Source: Prevotella sp. MA2016 (GTDB lineage Bacteria > Bacteroidota > Bacteroidia > Bacteroidales > Bacteroidaceae). From it: a stretch of 64,000 nt of DNA. Shown here in pieces: positions 25,847-35,260 of the stretch (its first letter is position 1; the number at the start of each line of letters is the position of its first letter). The position numbers and the translations under genes are program-made. Below the pieces are notes generated by a model that ran no database searches, was not told the origin of the DNA, and saw only the letters and a list, made by a program, of their open reading frames with translations. The stretch lies in the NCBI RefSeq assembly GCF_000619825.1, contig NZ_JHUW01000010.1, positions 124,001 to 188,000 on the forward strand, given 5' to 3'.

Positions 25847-27451
25847 ATGAAACGAATTAATTATCTATTCATTACATTACTATTGGCTGCATGCAGCAAG
25901 ACAGACAAACAGCTTATCAGCGAAGCTGAGACTATGATTGGCTCGAATGCCGACAGTGCTCTGTGCTTATTAAATAAGGTAGAAGATGCCACCCACCTAT
26001 CAGGCGAATGGAAGGCACGTTACTGGTTGGCAACGGCCGAGGCACATATTGGGTCCTACCAATCGTTGTCCGAAGATTCGTTGGTGCTCTATGCCATCGA
26101 CTATTATCAGGATAAGGATAGTGCCATGCTGTGCAAGGCCCATGCTTTGGCATCGTCGTACTACTGGTGGCGCGACAGTTTCGACAAGTCCAAGGACATG
26201 ATGCGCCTGTCGTTAGACGAGAGCCGACGTGCCGGCGATCGCACTGGCACCATCTCGAAACTCAGAAGTCTGGCCCGCATGGAATCGCTCGAAGGCAATC
26301 TGGAGGGACTGAAGCGCTATACCGAAGAGGTAGTGAAACTGGATGGTGGCGATAAGAACCAGGCCAAGTTGCTTAACAGTCTGGCCATCGAGTATTTCTA
26401 TCACGGCAACTACGATGCAGCCATCGCCACGATGGAACGTATCGTAGCTTACAGGGATACAGCCGCCGATTCCATCTATATCTGGAACGATGTGATGCGC
26501 AACTATGCCGATATGCTCATCGCCATGGGCCAGCTGGATAAAGGTATCAAGATGCATGAATATCTGCTTGACCACTACCGGCATTCTACGGTTCTTGAAG
26601 ATAACCAGATAGGGGCACTCTTCTCGCTGTCGCATGCCTGGCTGCTGAAAGGCGACAAACAGAAGGCACGCCAGTATATGGATATGGTTGATGAAGAAAA
26701 AGCTACCGATGCCACCCGTTTCTGTATGATGGCCCATCGCATGGTGCTGAACTATGCCACCACTGGCCGTTACGACATGACGGAGATAGCCGAGTATGCC
26801 AACAACAAGCGCGATAGCCGCGAAAAGAGCGAGGCTGTGGTCGAGGCCAAAGAGTGGTCGATGCACAACCTTCGCGACCATGAACTGATGCTCACTGTTT
26901 CGCGCCAGCGCCAGCTCATCTTCTTCCTGATTCTCACCTTAGCCCTGATGGGCATCATCTTCGGCCTGAGTGTGTTGGCCCAGAAGCGCAAGAAACTGCT
27001 CGCCAAGCAAGAAGAAGAATTGAAACTGCTGAACGAGCAGTTAAAGAGTCTGCAAACTGTTCGCAAGGAAACGCCCGTTGCTACAGCCGAACAGGCAGCT
27101 CCTGCCCGCATCACACTGACTGGCTCAACCAGCGACACGTTGGCGCTCGATGTTTCCAATCTGATATATATAGAAGCAGTTGGCAACTATGTGAAAGTTT
27201 ACCAACTGCTTAATGAGAAAATTAAAACCGACATGCTGCGTGCCACCTCCAAACTGATTGAGGAGCAGTTAGCAGCCTATCCGATGATGGTGCGCTGCCA
27301 TCGTGCCTTTATCGTCAACCTCGACCAGGTAGAACAGATCATCTCTCGCGCTGGCACCACCCAGCTCATTATGAAATACAGCCACGATGCCGTTCCGGTT
27401 TCGCGTAGCAATATGGCACAGATCAAGGCTGCGATTAAGGATCTGTTATGA
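25847..27451 (+). CDS. TPR - transmembrane - LytTR one-component regulator
   Basis: The 534-residue protein begins MKRINYLFITLLLAACSKTD with a lipobox-like LLAAC (Cys16). Residues about 25-345 are helical TPR-like repeats, expected to be periplasmic. One membrane segment follows (about 357-378, FFLILTLALMGIIFGLSVLA), then a coiled coil (380-405) and a LytTR domain (about 425-532: LIYIEAVGNYVKVYQL, YPMMVRCHRAFIVNL, VPVSRSNMAQIKAAI). It is thus a one-component sensor-regulator spanning the inner membrane. It is divergent from the transglutaminase-like gene and convergent, with a 6-base overlap, with an outer-membrane receptor. The DNA-binding half is nearly the same as that at 11153-12052. Confidence 0.85.
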   Translation: MKRINYLFITLLLAACSKTDKQLISEAETMIGSNADSALCLLNKVEDATHLSGEWKARYWLATAEAHIGSYQSLSEDSLVLYAIDYYQDKDSAMLCKAHALASSYYWWRDSFDKSKDMMRLSLDESRRAGDRTGTISKLRSLARMESLEGNLEGLKRYTEEVVKLDGGDKNQAKLLNSLAIEYFYHGNYDAAIATMERIVAYRDTAADSIYIWNDVMRNYADMLIAMGQLDKGIKMHEYLLDHYRHSTVLEDNQIGALFSLSHAWLLKGDKQKARQYMDMVDEEKATDATRFCMMAHRMVLNYATTGRYDMTEIAEYANNKRDSREKSEAVVEAKEWSMHNLRDHELMLTVSRQRQLIFFLILTLALMGIIFGLSVLAQKRKKLLAKQEEELKLLNEQLKSLQTVRKETPVATAEQAAPARITLTGSTSDTLALDVSNLIYIEAVGNYVKVYQLLNEKIKTDMLRATSKLIEEQLAAYPMMVRCHRAFIVNLDQVEQIISRAGTTQLIMKYSHDAVPVSRSNMAQIKAAIKDLL

Positions 27452-29590
27452 CCCCATGCGAGCCTGCACGTCCTTACCAGCACCTGTGCCCTTGTACTTA
27501 CTGCGAGTAGCATTAAAACGGTAAATCAGCGTTGTTACCAGCTTGTGAGATGAGTAACGATTGGTTTGGCGGAACTGATTGTAGCCCAGATCCCCCACCT
27601 CGTTCACATGATAACGCTGCAGACAGTCTATCACGCCCACACGTGCTATCAGCGAGCGGTCCTTCAGGAAACTCTTCTGCGCATAGAAACCTAAACGCAG
27701 GCTGTTGGTATCGTTGTAGAAATTATACGAGCTACCCTTTGAGCGGAACATCACGTTGGCATCAAACTGCCAACCATGCTTCAGTATAAACGTGTTAAAG
27801 GCATTCACCGTGAACTTGGGCTTATTGCAATACACACGATACTTGTTGTTGTGCGGTCCTTCTACATCCAGATACAAATCCTGTTTGTCAACACCCAGTG
27901 TGGCATTGAGCGACCAGATGCCCACACGTGGTGTCAGCGACAAGTAAGCACTCAGCACCTTGATAGGTTTATCCAGATTACGATGCTTTACAAGCGTCGC
28001 ATCCTCCTGGGCATTGTCGATATATGTCCACTGGATAATCGCATTCTTGGTATATTCGTACGAGGCCGAGAAGTTGATCCATTTCCAGGCCACGTTCAGC
28101 GTCAGGTCGCGGATGCGCTCGTTCAGCAGCTGTGAGTTACCAGCCTGCAGGGTATAGCGACTGATGTAAGTAACGGCATCGTTCATGGCAAAAAAGCTGG
28201 GGCGTTCGGTCTTAAAGCTATAGGAGAGTCCAGCCTGCACCTTCCCAAGCGTCACCGCATACGAAACAGTGGGGAACCATTCATCCATCGAGCGATGCAG
28301 AAAGTCGTTATTGCTGGCATCGTCGTAATCCAGGAGCGTGTGCTCGTAACGCAGTCCGGCACTAGCCTGTCCCCAATGGCCAAAGTCGCAACCATATTCA
28401 GCAAAAGCCGCAATATTATTCTCCTTGATGTCGGCATCGGTGTTGGCAATAGTAGCCTTGTCAATCCAGTAGGTATTATTACGCTTCACAAAACTCATTT
28501 CGGTTCCTGCATCCAGCGAACCCTTCCAGATGGGGTACGACAGCACCAGCTTAGCCGCGAACATTCGGCTATCCGTGCCCGATTGACTACGCACGAAATC
28601 ATTCTGTATCTGGCTCAGTTCCACATTCTCGCGATCGGTATCGGTACCGCCCTTCATAAAGTCGAAGTTAAAGTCGATACCCAGTTTCCCCACCTTTCCA
28701 TTATAATAGGTATTAGTAAGAATACCCAAAGGTTTGGTTTCGCTGCTGGTCTGGTGCGAGTACAGATGGTCTATCAGCACACCGTTTTCTGTCACATCCT
28801 CATCATATATCACTTGGTTGGTACCGCTCTTAGGGCGGTGAGTCAGGTCGGCACGCACACCCAGCGAGTGGTTATCATTCAGCTGCCAGTTCACACCAGC
28901 GCTGTAATTAAGTTGGTTGTACTTCCACGTCATAAAGTAAGGACCATACTGCAGAAATGTTTTCTTGTCGGTCATGGTTTTATCCTCAATCGTACTATAC
29001 TGGCGGTGGTCCTGGTGGTAGAAATACACCTGTCCAAACACATCCATCCCATCCTTACGATAGTTAGCACCTAACTTCACCTGCGGACGGTCGAAATCAT
29101 AACGCAAGTCGCGCTCGTTCGAGAGTGTTGCGTTCAGTCCCAGTCCCTCGCCCTTCTGCTTCTTGGTACGTATGCGCACCACAGCACGAATCTGAGCATC
29201 ATACTGGGCACCAGGGTTGTTTATTACCTCTACATCCCTGATATCCTCGCTACGTAATCGCTTCAGTTCGCTATCGTCGCGCATCTTTCTACCATTAATA
29301 TATATAAGAGGTGTACCTTTTCCCAGCACCTCAGGTGCCTCGTCGGTACCAGTCATACCTGGCACTTTCACCAACAACTCACCCAACGAACCCGACGAAG
29401 CCAGCGCCGTGCCTTCAATGCGTGTAACCATCGCACCTGCTTTCAGACGGGTGTTGGGGAGGCCGCCTTTGATGACGACCTCCTTCAGATTTAAATACTT
29501 GTCTACAGATTCTATCGAGTCCTGTGGCGTTTGAGCCCAGTCTGTCGTACTGACAAGGGCCAGAGCTGCGGCAATAAACATTTTCTTCAT
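27446..29590 (-). CDS. Outer-membrane beta-barrel receptor lacking the regulatory-like domain
   Basis: The 714-residue protein has a leader (MFIAAALALVSTTDWAQ) and goes almost straight into the plug (LKEVVIKGGLPNTRLKAG, VLGKGTPLIYINGRKMRDDS, VEVINNPGAQYDAQIRAVVR), then a beta-barrel ending TRSKYKGTGAGKDVQARMGS. Compared with the receptors at 8569 and 32830 it lacks the 80-residue carboxypeptidase-regulatory-like domain. It is convergent with the TPR-LytTR gene and its stop overlaps that gene's stop. No operator copy lies directly upstream; a hairpin separates it from the LiaF-like gene. Confidence 0.85.
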   Translation of the reverse strand: MKKMFIAAALALVSTTDWAQTPQDSIESVDKYLNLKEVVIKGGLPNTRLKAGAMVTRIEGTALASSGSLGELLVKVPGMTGTDEAPEVLGKGTPLIYINGRKMRDDSELKRLRSEDIRDVEVINNPGAQYDAQIRAVVRIRTKKQKGEGLGLNATLSNERDLRYDFDRPQVKLGANYRKDGMDVFGQVYFYHQDHRQYSTIEDKTMTDKKTFLQYGPYFMTWKYNQLNYSAGVNWQLNDNHSLGVRADLTHRPKSGTNQVIYDEDVTENGVLIDHLYSHQTSSETKPLGILTNTYYNGKVGKLGIDFNFDFMKGGTDTDRENVELSQIQNDFVRSQSGTDSRMFAAKLVLSYPIWKGSLDAGTEMSFVKRNNTYWIDKATIANTDADIKENNIAAFAEYGCDFGHWGQASAGLRYEHTLLDYDDASNNDFLHRSMDEWFPTVSYAVTLGKVQAGLSYSFKTERPSFFAMNDAVTYISRYTLQAGNSQLLNERIRDLTLNVAWKWINFSASYEYTKNAIIQWTYIDNAQEDATLVKHRNLDKPIKVLSAYLSLTPRVGIWSLNATLGVDKQDLYLDVEGPHNNKYRVYCNKPKFTVNAFNTFILKHGWQFDANVMFRSKGSSYNFYNDTNSLRLGFYAQKSFLKDRSLIARVGVIDCLQRYHVNEVGDLGYNQFRQTNRYSSHKLVTTLIYRFNATRSKYKGTGAGKDVQARMGS

Positions 29591-29630
29591 ACTTTAGTAA
29601 TTATATATTAGTTAAACGATAACTCTTCAA

Positions 29631-29672
29631 GCAAAAAACGAAAGCAACATGCGTCATCGCGACGGATGTTGC
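29631..29672 (-). terminator. Terminator between LiaF-like and receptor genes
   Basis: GCAACAT (29644-29650) pairs with ATGTTGC (29666-29672), with further pairing inside. On the minus strand the hairpin is followed by a T-rich run (29631-29643). It should end transcripts of the LiaF-like gene. Confidence 0.65.
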
Positions 29673-29721
29673 TGAAATTATAAAAAAATCTAACTTAATA
29701 TTAATAAAACCTTATTCAATT

Positions 29722-30282
29722 CTAGTTTTTCAGATCAACACCACCTAAGAAATTGCTGACCACAATATGCAGGCATGGGGCGTTCTTATCGGGCACATGA
29801 ACGGTTGAATTGCCCACACCGCCGATAAAACTGCGACTCTTTACCAATACATTGACATGCGCCGGTACAAAGAGTTCGACACCGCCACAGAAGGTGTGGA
29901 TATCTATCTCCTCGTCCTCGGTAATCACAGCCTCGCGCAAATCCATACGAATGCCACCACAGAAGGCATCGAGACGGGCGCCATGGAACTGCTCGCCACG
30001 GAAGATATACTCGTCACCACCGTAATGCACGCTACAGCAGATGCGCTTGCCATCCTCGCCGATGGGCAGGGGGCGCTGCAACCACTGATCGGGGTCGCGA
30101 CGGTAACTATCTACAATCAGATGCGCACCTACCCACATAATAACAAAGATGCTGAAATACATGCACCATGGCCCTTCAGACATTGTTTCGAACCACTCCC
30201 ACTGAATCAATCCCCAAATGGTAGCCAGCTTAACCAGACCGCCCGAAACTAAAACTAATCCGATAATCGTTCTTGGTTTCAT
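29722..30282 (-). CDS. LiaF-like membrane protein
   Basis: The 186-residue protein has two N-terminal membrane segments (TIIGLVLVSGGLVKLATIWG, then MYFSIFVIMWVGAHLIV) and a C-terminal beta-helix-like domain with LDAFCGGIRMDLREAVI, IDIHTFCGGVELFVPAHVNV and FLGGVDLKN. That repeated F-x-G-G pattern is the cell-wall-active-antibiotic-response (LiaF C-terminal) fold. Family members modulate envelope-stress regulators. The promoter holds operator site E, so this is a probable member of the LytTR-like regulon and a hint that the regulon responds to envelope state. Confidence 0.8.
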   Translation of the reverse strand: MKPRTIIGLVLVSGGLVKLATIWGLIQWEWFETMSEGPWCMYFSIFVIMWVGAHLIVDSYRRDPDQWLQRPLPIGEDGKRICCSVHYGGDEYIFRGEQFHGARLDAFCGGIRMDLREAVITEDEEIDIHTFCGGVELFVPAHVNVLVKSRSFIGGVGNSTVHVPDKNAPCLHIVVSNFLGGVDLKN

Positions 30283-30331
30283 AACACTTCTCTTCTTTTA
30301 AAAAATTCTACGTTTCGATTATTTGATGCTG

Positions 30332-30397
30332 CAAAAGTATAAAAACCTACATTACAATCCTAATTTTTGGGATATTCGGTACAATTATGTGACGAAT
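30332..30397 (-). promoter_or_regulatory. Promoter with 20-bp-period direct-repeat operator (site E)
   Basis: Half-sites TGGGATATTC (30368-30377) and TGTGACGAAT (30388-30397) are 20 bp apart. The minus-strand -7 box TACTTTTG is at 30332-30339, at the same distance as in sites A, C, D and F. No clear -33 TTTG is present, as expected for an activator-dependent promoter. Confidence 0.75.
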
Positions 30398-30413
30398 GAA
30401 CTTATTGCAGTCA

Positions 30414-32795
30414 TCAGAACTCCACACGATAGGCAATATTGGGGAATGTGAGCGAGGTGAACTTATCTACAATCTCGTGAGTACGCAGGTCGAACGTCTG
30501 CCCCTGGAACGTCTTTATCTGCAGGTATTCGAGAATAAAGTGATGCGAGGTGTGACGCTTGTTGATGGTGTACTTAACCGAGAAAGCAGAGCCCAAATTC
30601 ATGCCCTTCTGCTTGGTGTAGGGATCGACACCATCGATTTCTGGAATCGACTTATCAGGGCGCTTCATCACATCCTCGAAGGTGATATCAGCGGGAATGG
30701 GTGTATAGCGATCGCCACCCATCAACGTGAAACGGACATTGACACCAAATACATTCTTCTTTGTTTTTCCAACCATCCACTCCTTACCGCCAAGGATATT
30801 GGTAATGTAACGGCGATCGTGGCGCGAGTGGTGCCACTGCCCCTGAGCATCGCGATACTCCGACTTGAACAGCGTGGCAGTGATCATGCCATAGAAGCCA
30901 TCCTTGAGATAGCGTTCCAAGGTAAAGTCGATACCATAGTTGCGACCAGCGCCCTCGTTTACCAAAGCACGATCCTGGAAGAACTGGCGATGATTTAATA
31001 TAGAATAGGTGGAGCCTAACTCTACAGGCACATCGAACAGCCACTGCCAGTAGGGTTCAATCTTCAGCATGGCGTTATCACCCAAGCGCTGGGCAAACGA
31101 AGCTGAGATATGGTGCGAACGGGTGAGTCCGAGATCGTTATTAGGTGTTGGGTGTTGGGTGTTAGTGGATAGAACGAAGTAGGTATCTGTGGTTTCCTTG
31201 CGGCTATTCATCGCATAAGCCAACGAGAGGGTGCTGGATGGCGAGGTCTTGTACTGCATGCTGACACGAGGTTCGACCAACCACTGGTTATTCAGGTTAA
31301 ACCACATCACATTGACACCTGCCACAGCTGAAAGACGACGACTGAGTGCCACCTTATGGTTGGTATAAAAACGGGTAAGACCTGTATTGCCCTCAGAATC
31401 GTACACACGATAGAGTGGACCACCCGTATAATGGATGTAATCCAGCCAAGTGTGGAAATCCAAGTGCTGATGCTCAAAGCCATTCTGCATAGTGTATCGT
31501 GATGAGAACTTGTGCTGGTGCTGGGTGCTGATAATCACATTCCACTGCGAATTGCGTCCAGCCATATTGGGCATCTGATGCATCTCGGCATCATAGTCGC
31601 TAACACCCAGTTTACGATAGGCGCCAGTAAATGCCACACTTGAGTGCAGTGTACCACCGGTTTTAAAACGGTAGGTATGGTTTAAGCCCAACGCACAGTT
31701 GCGCTGGCGCGACCACGAGTCGTTCATGTCCCACAGCGTTTCCCACTCCGACACATCGGGTACCTTATTCTCATAGTGGTCGATCAGTCCGGTAAACCAC
31801 ACAGCAAAGGTACCTGCCTTCTTGGTGGGCATATTGAGTTTAAAGCTCAGGTCCTGATAGTCGAGCGTTTCGTTCTCCATATTGATGGCGTGCAGTTTCT
31901 TGGCTATCTCGAGGAAGCTATAGCGATAGTTTACCAGATACGAGGCCTTTGAACCTTTGGCCAAAGGACCTTCGGAAGCGAAATCGACACCAAGCGTACC
32001 AACCTGCACGGCATGCTCGTACTTGGTATTATTACCCACGCGCATCTTCATGTCGAAAGCACCCGAGAGGGCATTACCATACTCGGCCGGCATGGCTCCC
32101 GTGAGGAAATCGCTATTGGCCAGCACGGTACCATTGAGCGAGGTAAACACACCGCCACCAGCTTCGGTTATCTCGGCAAAGTGGTTAGGATTGGCCACCT
32201 CGACACCCTCAACGCGCCATTGCAGCATCTGGGGCGAATTTCCATGAATAGAAATGCCATTGGTGGCACCACCTGTAGCTACACCTGCAAACATCGAGGC
32301 TGTACGGGCGGGATCGGCCATACCACCAGCATATCGACTGGCCTCCTCGACGCTGAACATACGAGCACCAACCTGTGCCATCTCGTTAAGTGGCAACTGC
32401 TTGTTGACACGAGGTTTGATGACCACCTCGCTCAGTTCGGAGATGCTCTCACGCATACGCAGGTTGACGACCAGCTCCTTACCCGACGTAACCAGCTGCT
32501 CCTTCAGCACTACAGGTTCGTAACCAACAAAACTGGCTCTGATGGAATGGCGGCCCACGGGCACATGCTTAATTTCGAAATTTCCATCTACATCAGAGAC
32601 GGTAGCCAAAGTGCTACCGTTCTCTACTGTGACAGTTACTCCAATCATTGGTTCGCCCGAAGCGATATCACAAACCTGTCCGCGAACCGTTTGCCCTATG
32701 GCCGAATGCTGCTCTATCGCAGAATTGGTCTGAGCCCCTGCCTCTGCAGGGATGAGCAGCATCGTCATAGCTGCTCCTAAAAATAATCTTTTCAT
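30414..32795 (-). CDS. TonB-dependent receptor
   Basis: The 793-residue protein has a signal peptide, a carboxypeptidase-regulatory-like domain at about 37-120 (VRGQVCDIASGEPMIGVTVT), and a plug at about 125-240 (GGATNGISIHGNSPQMLQWR, SDFLTGAMPAEYGNALSGAF). The remaining barrel is long and ends FPNIAYRVEF. It differs from the other three receptors here and resembles classical TonB receptors more closely. It starts 34 bases after the receptor at 32830-35211 ends, so the two form an operon controlled by site F. A heptanucleotide tandem repeat lies within its barrel coding region. Confidence 0.85.
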   Translation of the reverse strand: MKRLFLGAAMTMLLIPAEAGAQTNSAIEQHSAIGQTVRGQVCDIASGEPMIGVTVTVENGSTLATVSDVDGNFEIKHVPVGRHSIRASFVGYEPVVLKEQLVTSGKELVVNLRMRESISELSEVVIKPRVNKQLPLNEMAQVGARMFSVEEASRYAGGMADPARTASMFAGVATGGATNGISIHGNSPQMLQWRVEGVEVANPNHFAEITEAGGGVFTSLNGTVLANSDFLTGAMPAEYGNALSGAFDMKMRVGNNTKYEHAVQVGTLGVDFASEGPLAKGSKASYLVNYRYSFLEIAKKLHAINMENETLDYQDLSFKLNMPTKKAGTFAVWFTGLIDHYENKVPDVSEWETLWDMNDSWSRQRNCALGLNHTYRFKTGGTLHSSVAFTGAYRKLGVSDYDAEMHQMPNMAGRNSQWNVIISTQHQHKFSSRYTMQNGFEHQHLDFHTWLDYIHYTGGPLYRVYDSEGNTGLTRFYTNHKVALSRRLSAVAGVNVMWFNLNNQWLVEPRVSMQYKTSPSSTLSLAYAMNSRKETTDTYFVLSTNTQHPTPNNDLGLTRSHHISASFAQRLGDNAMLKIEPYWQWLFDVPVELGSTYSILNHRQFFQDRALVNEGAGRNYGIDFTLERYLKDGFYGMITATLFKSEYRDAQGQWHHSRHDRRYITNILGGKEWMVGKTKKNVFGVNVRFTLMGGDRYTPIPADITFEDVMKRPDKSIPEIDGVDPYTKQKGMNLGSAFSVKYTINKRHTSHHFILEYLQIKTFQGQTFDLRTHEIVDKFTSLTFPNIAYRVEF
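31141..31168. repeat. Heptanucleotide tandem repeat inside a receptor gene
   Basis: TTAGGTG TTGGGTG TTGGGTG TTAGTGG is about four copies of a 7-bp unit. It encodes the NTQHPTPN part of a barrel loop. Gain or loss of a unit would shift the frame. Confidence 0.7.
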
Positions 32796-32829
32796 CTTAT
32801 ATATCTAATATTTCAATTATCAATTCTAA

Positions 32830-35211
32830 TTACATGCGTGCCTTCTGTTTCTCGCCAGCACCGCTTCCACGATACTTAGAACGAGCCTCGTTAAACTTCC
32901 AGGTAAGATTTACCATAAAGGTGCGACGGGTAGGATTTAATATAGTCAACTCACGTGGACCATACAAGGTAGCCTTGGTCTCGTCGGTATTAAACAGGTC
33001 GTTACAACGCAGGTCGAGGGTGAGCGAGCCCAGACGGCGCAGGTTGATGTCGTGCTGCACTCCAATGTCGCCACGTCCCTGAGCCTTCAGCAAACGGAAG
33101 TTGCCCACATCGCCCTTGGGAGTGAAGCGCAAACCGGCATTGATGCGCCAACCCTTTGGCAGCACGATGGTGTTATCCCAACCTATCTGCAGGTAAGGGC
33201 GATCGAGTGTGATTGTGGTATCGTAGGCTGTAGGTGCCTTGTAATTCTGGAAAAGCAGATACAGATACCATGTGGGATGCCAGCAGCCAATGGTAGGACT
33301 GGCGTATGGATTAAAACTCAGCTGGTTATAATCCTCCTCGGTATTGATAGGACGTACCAGACATACCAGTGGATCGTCGGCACCAGGATATGGCTCAGAT
33401 GACATCGTTGTATTATCTTTCACACGTCCGTAATCCACGCAGATACCCATCCACTTATAGCCCACGTTAAGTACAACGCTGCTGGTGTACATAGGGCGCA
33501 GTGTGGGGTTACCACTCTGATAAGCATAACGATTCAGATAGATGGTAGAACTGGTGAGGTTTCCATAAGCTGGGCGCTGAATGTCGCGACGATACGAGAG
33601 CGACATCTGCACCTTGCCAATCGGTGCAGAGATGGTGGCAGTAGGGAACCAGTCGCCATAGTTTCGACTCACCTCATCATCGCGTTTGCCAAAATTATAG
33701 TAGTCGTTCTTCAGATGCTCGTAGCGCAAACCGGCCTGAACGAATAGCTTTCCGAACTGATGTCCATACTCGATAAAGGCTGCTTCCGACTTCTCGTTAA
33801 TCTCTGTATCGGTAGCTGTTACAGGCACAGCCTCCGACGACTCGAACGAGTAGGCATCGGTACGATGGTTGTACGAATACTCACCACCAAACGAGAGATT
33901 GCCCTTGAATACAGGATAGCTGAAAACAAGCTTTGAGGCCCAGAAATTGTTGGCACTCTTGGTATTGCTTTCGATGTTACGCACATCATAACTGCCCGTT
34001 TTTGCAACATCGGCCCAAGCCAGTTCACGAGTGTGACCTGGTGTCTCAGTATCATCAAAAAGTCCGTCGATATTCAGGTCGATGCCCAATTTGCCCACCT
34101 TACCATTATAATAGGCATTAAAGATATGCTTCTTAAACTTCTCGTCCTGCCATACGTCGCTCTCCGAACGCTCCATAAAGGCGCCATCCTGATACTCGTC
34201 GGTATTAAACTGGCTGGTAAGCGTGCCATTGGGATGATAGTCGTACTTGTATAACGCACCCAAACTGTGATTCTCGTTAAACATATAGTTAATCTGCAAC
34301 TGTGGCGTCAGCCCCTTCCATTTATGTCGGGTTTCCTGCACGGAATAACCATAGATTTCATTTTCCTTATGTTCGCCGACCAAATAGAACATATCATCCT
34401 CTTGCAGGCTCTTGGTGTGACCATAGGTACCAGCCCAGAAAGTGGCTGTAAGGTCGAGTCCACCCGTACGGTAATTCACGTCAAGCAGATTGTTTGCCGA
34501 CCAGCCATACTGATACATGCCCTGAGTTTTGTTCTGAAAGCTGATGCCTTCGCCCTGAGCCTTCTTCAGGGTGATACGAACCACAGCCTTGGTTGATGCA
34601 GCATAACGGGCACCAGGATTCTGAACCACATCTACATGCTGTATCTGGTCAGAACTGATACGTGCCAGTTCGTTTATGTCCTGCAACTTTCGGCCATTGA
34701 TGTATATCTCGGCATCGCCACGACCCAGCACCTTGATGCCCCCTTCGTCACCAGCCTCAAGCGATGGGATTTTCGTGAGCGCATCGCTCAGCGTTCCTGC
34801 CTTCTCCAAGATGGTTCCAGCCACAGTAGTGCGCATGGCATCACCCTTAACATGGGTTTTAGGCAGTTGTCCCTTGACCACAACCTCTTTGAGCAACTGA
34901 GTGTCCTCTTTCATTTGGATGGTCAGGTTCTGACCGGCCTTAATATATAAGGTCTGGTAGCCCACGCTGGTTACCTTAAACAAACCTTGGTTCACATCGG
35001 TTACGATTTTAAACATGCCCTGCTCATCAGTCATACAGCCCTGTACAAATGCAGAATCGGGTAGCGACAACAACACGACGTTTACAAAGGGCATGGGTTC
35101 GCCTTTCTCGTCGATCACACGTCCGCCCCAATCTTGTGTATCAGCAGAACTTGTTAGCGTCATCATCATTGCGGCCATCAGGGCCATCAGTCTAGAATTC
35201 AACTTCTTCAT
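32830..35211 (-). CDS. Outer-membrane beta-barrel receptor (OMP_b-brl_3 / TonB-dependent type)
   Basis: The 793-residue protein has a leader (LMALMAAMMMTLTSSADTQ), a carboxypeptidase-regulatory-like domain (GGRVIDEKGEPMPFVNVVLL), a plug (LLKEVVVKGQLPKTHVKG, LGRGDAEIYINGRKL, VDVVQNPGARYAAST) and a barrel ending EARSKYRGSGAGEKQKARM. It is a paralogue of the receptor at 8569-10944. It is first in a two-receptor operon with 30414-32795, and the promoter carries operator site F with additional half-sites. The ligand is unknown. Confidence 0.85.
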   Translation of the reverse strand: MKKLNSRLMALMAAMMMTLTSSADTQDWGGRVIDEKGEPMPFVNVVLLSLPDSAFVQGCMTDEQGMFKIVTDVNQGLFKVTSVGYQTLYIKAGQNLTIQMKEDTQLLKEVVVKGQLPKTHVKGDAMRTTVAGTILEKAGTLSDALTKIPSLEAGDEGGIKVLGRGDAEIYINGRKLQDINELARISSDQIQHVDVVQNPGARYAASTKAVVRITLKKAQGEGISFQNKTQGMYQYGWSANNLLDVNYRTGGLDLTATFWAGTYGHTKSLQEDDMFYLVGEHKENEIYGYSVQETRHKWKGLTPQLQINYMFNENHSLGALYKYDYHPNGTLTSQFNTDEYQDGAFMERSESDVWQDEKFKKHIFNAYYNGKVGKLGIDLNIDGLFDDTETPGHTRELAWADVAKTGSYDVRNIESNTKSANNFWASKLVFSYPVFKGNLSFGGEYSYNHRTDAYSFESSEAVPVTATDTEINEKSEAAFIEYGHQFGKLFVQAGLRYEHLKNDYYNFGKRDDEVSRNYGDWFPTATISAPIGKVQMSLSYRRDIQRPAYGNLTSSTIYLNRYAYQSGNPTLRPMYTSSVVLNVGYKWMGICVDYGRVKDNTTMSSEPYPGADDPLVCLVRPINTEEDYNQLSFNPYASPTIGCWHPTWYLYLLFQNYKAPTAYDTTITLDRPYLQIGWDNTIVLPKGWRINAGLRFTPKGDVGNFRLLKAQGRGDIGVQHDINLRRLGSLTLDLRCNDLFNTDETKATLYGPRELTILNPTRRTFMVNLTWKFNEARSKYRGSGAGEKQKARM

Positions 35212-35260
35212 ACTTTCATTAATTTATTTTTTCAACTCAAACTTTGTCAGTTTGACGCTG

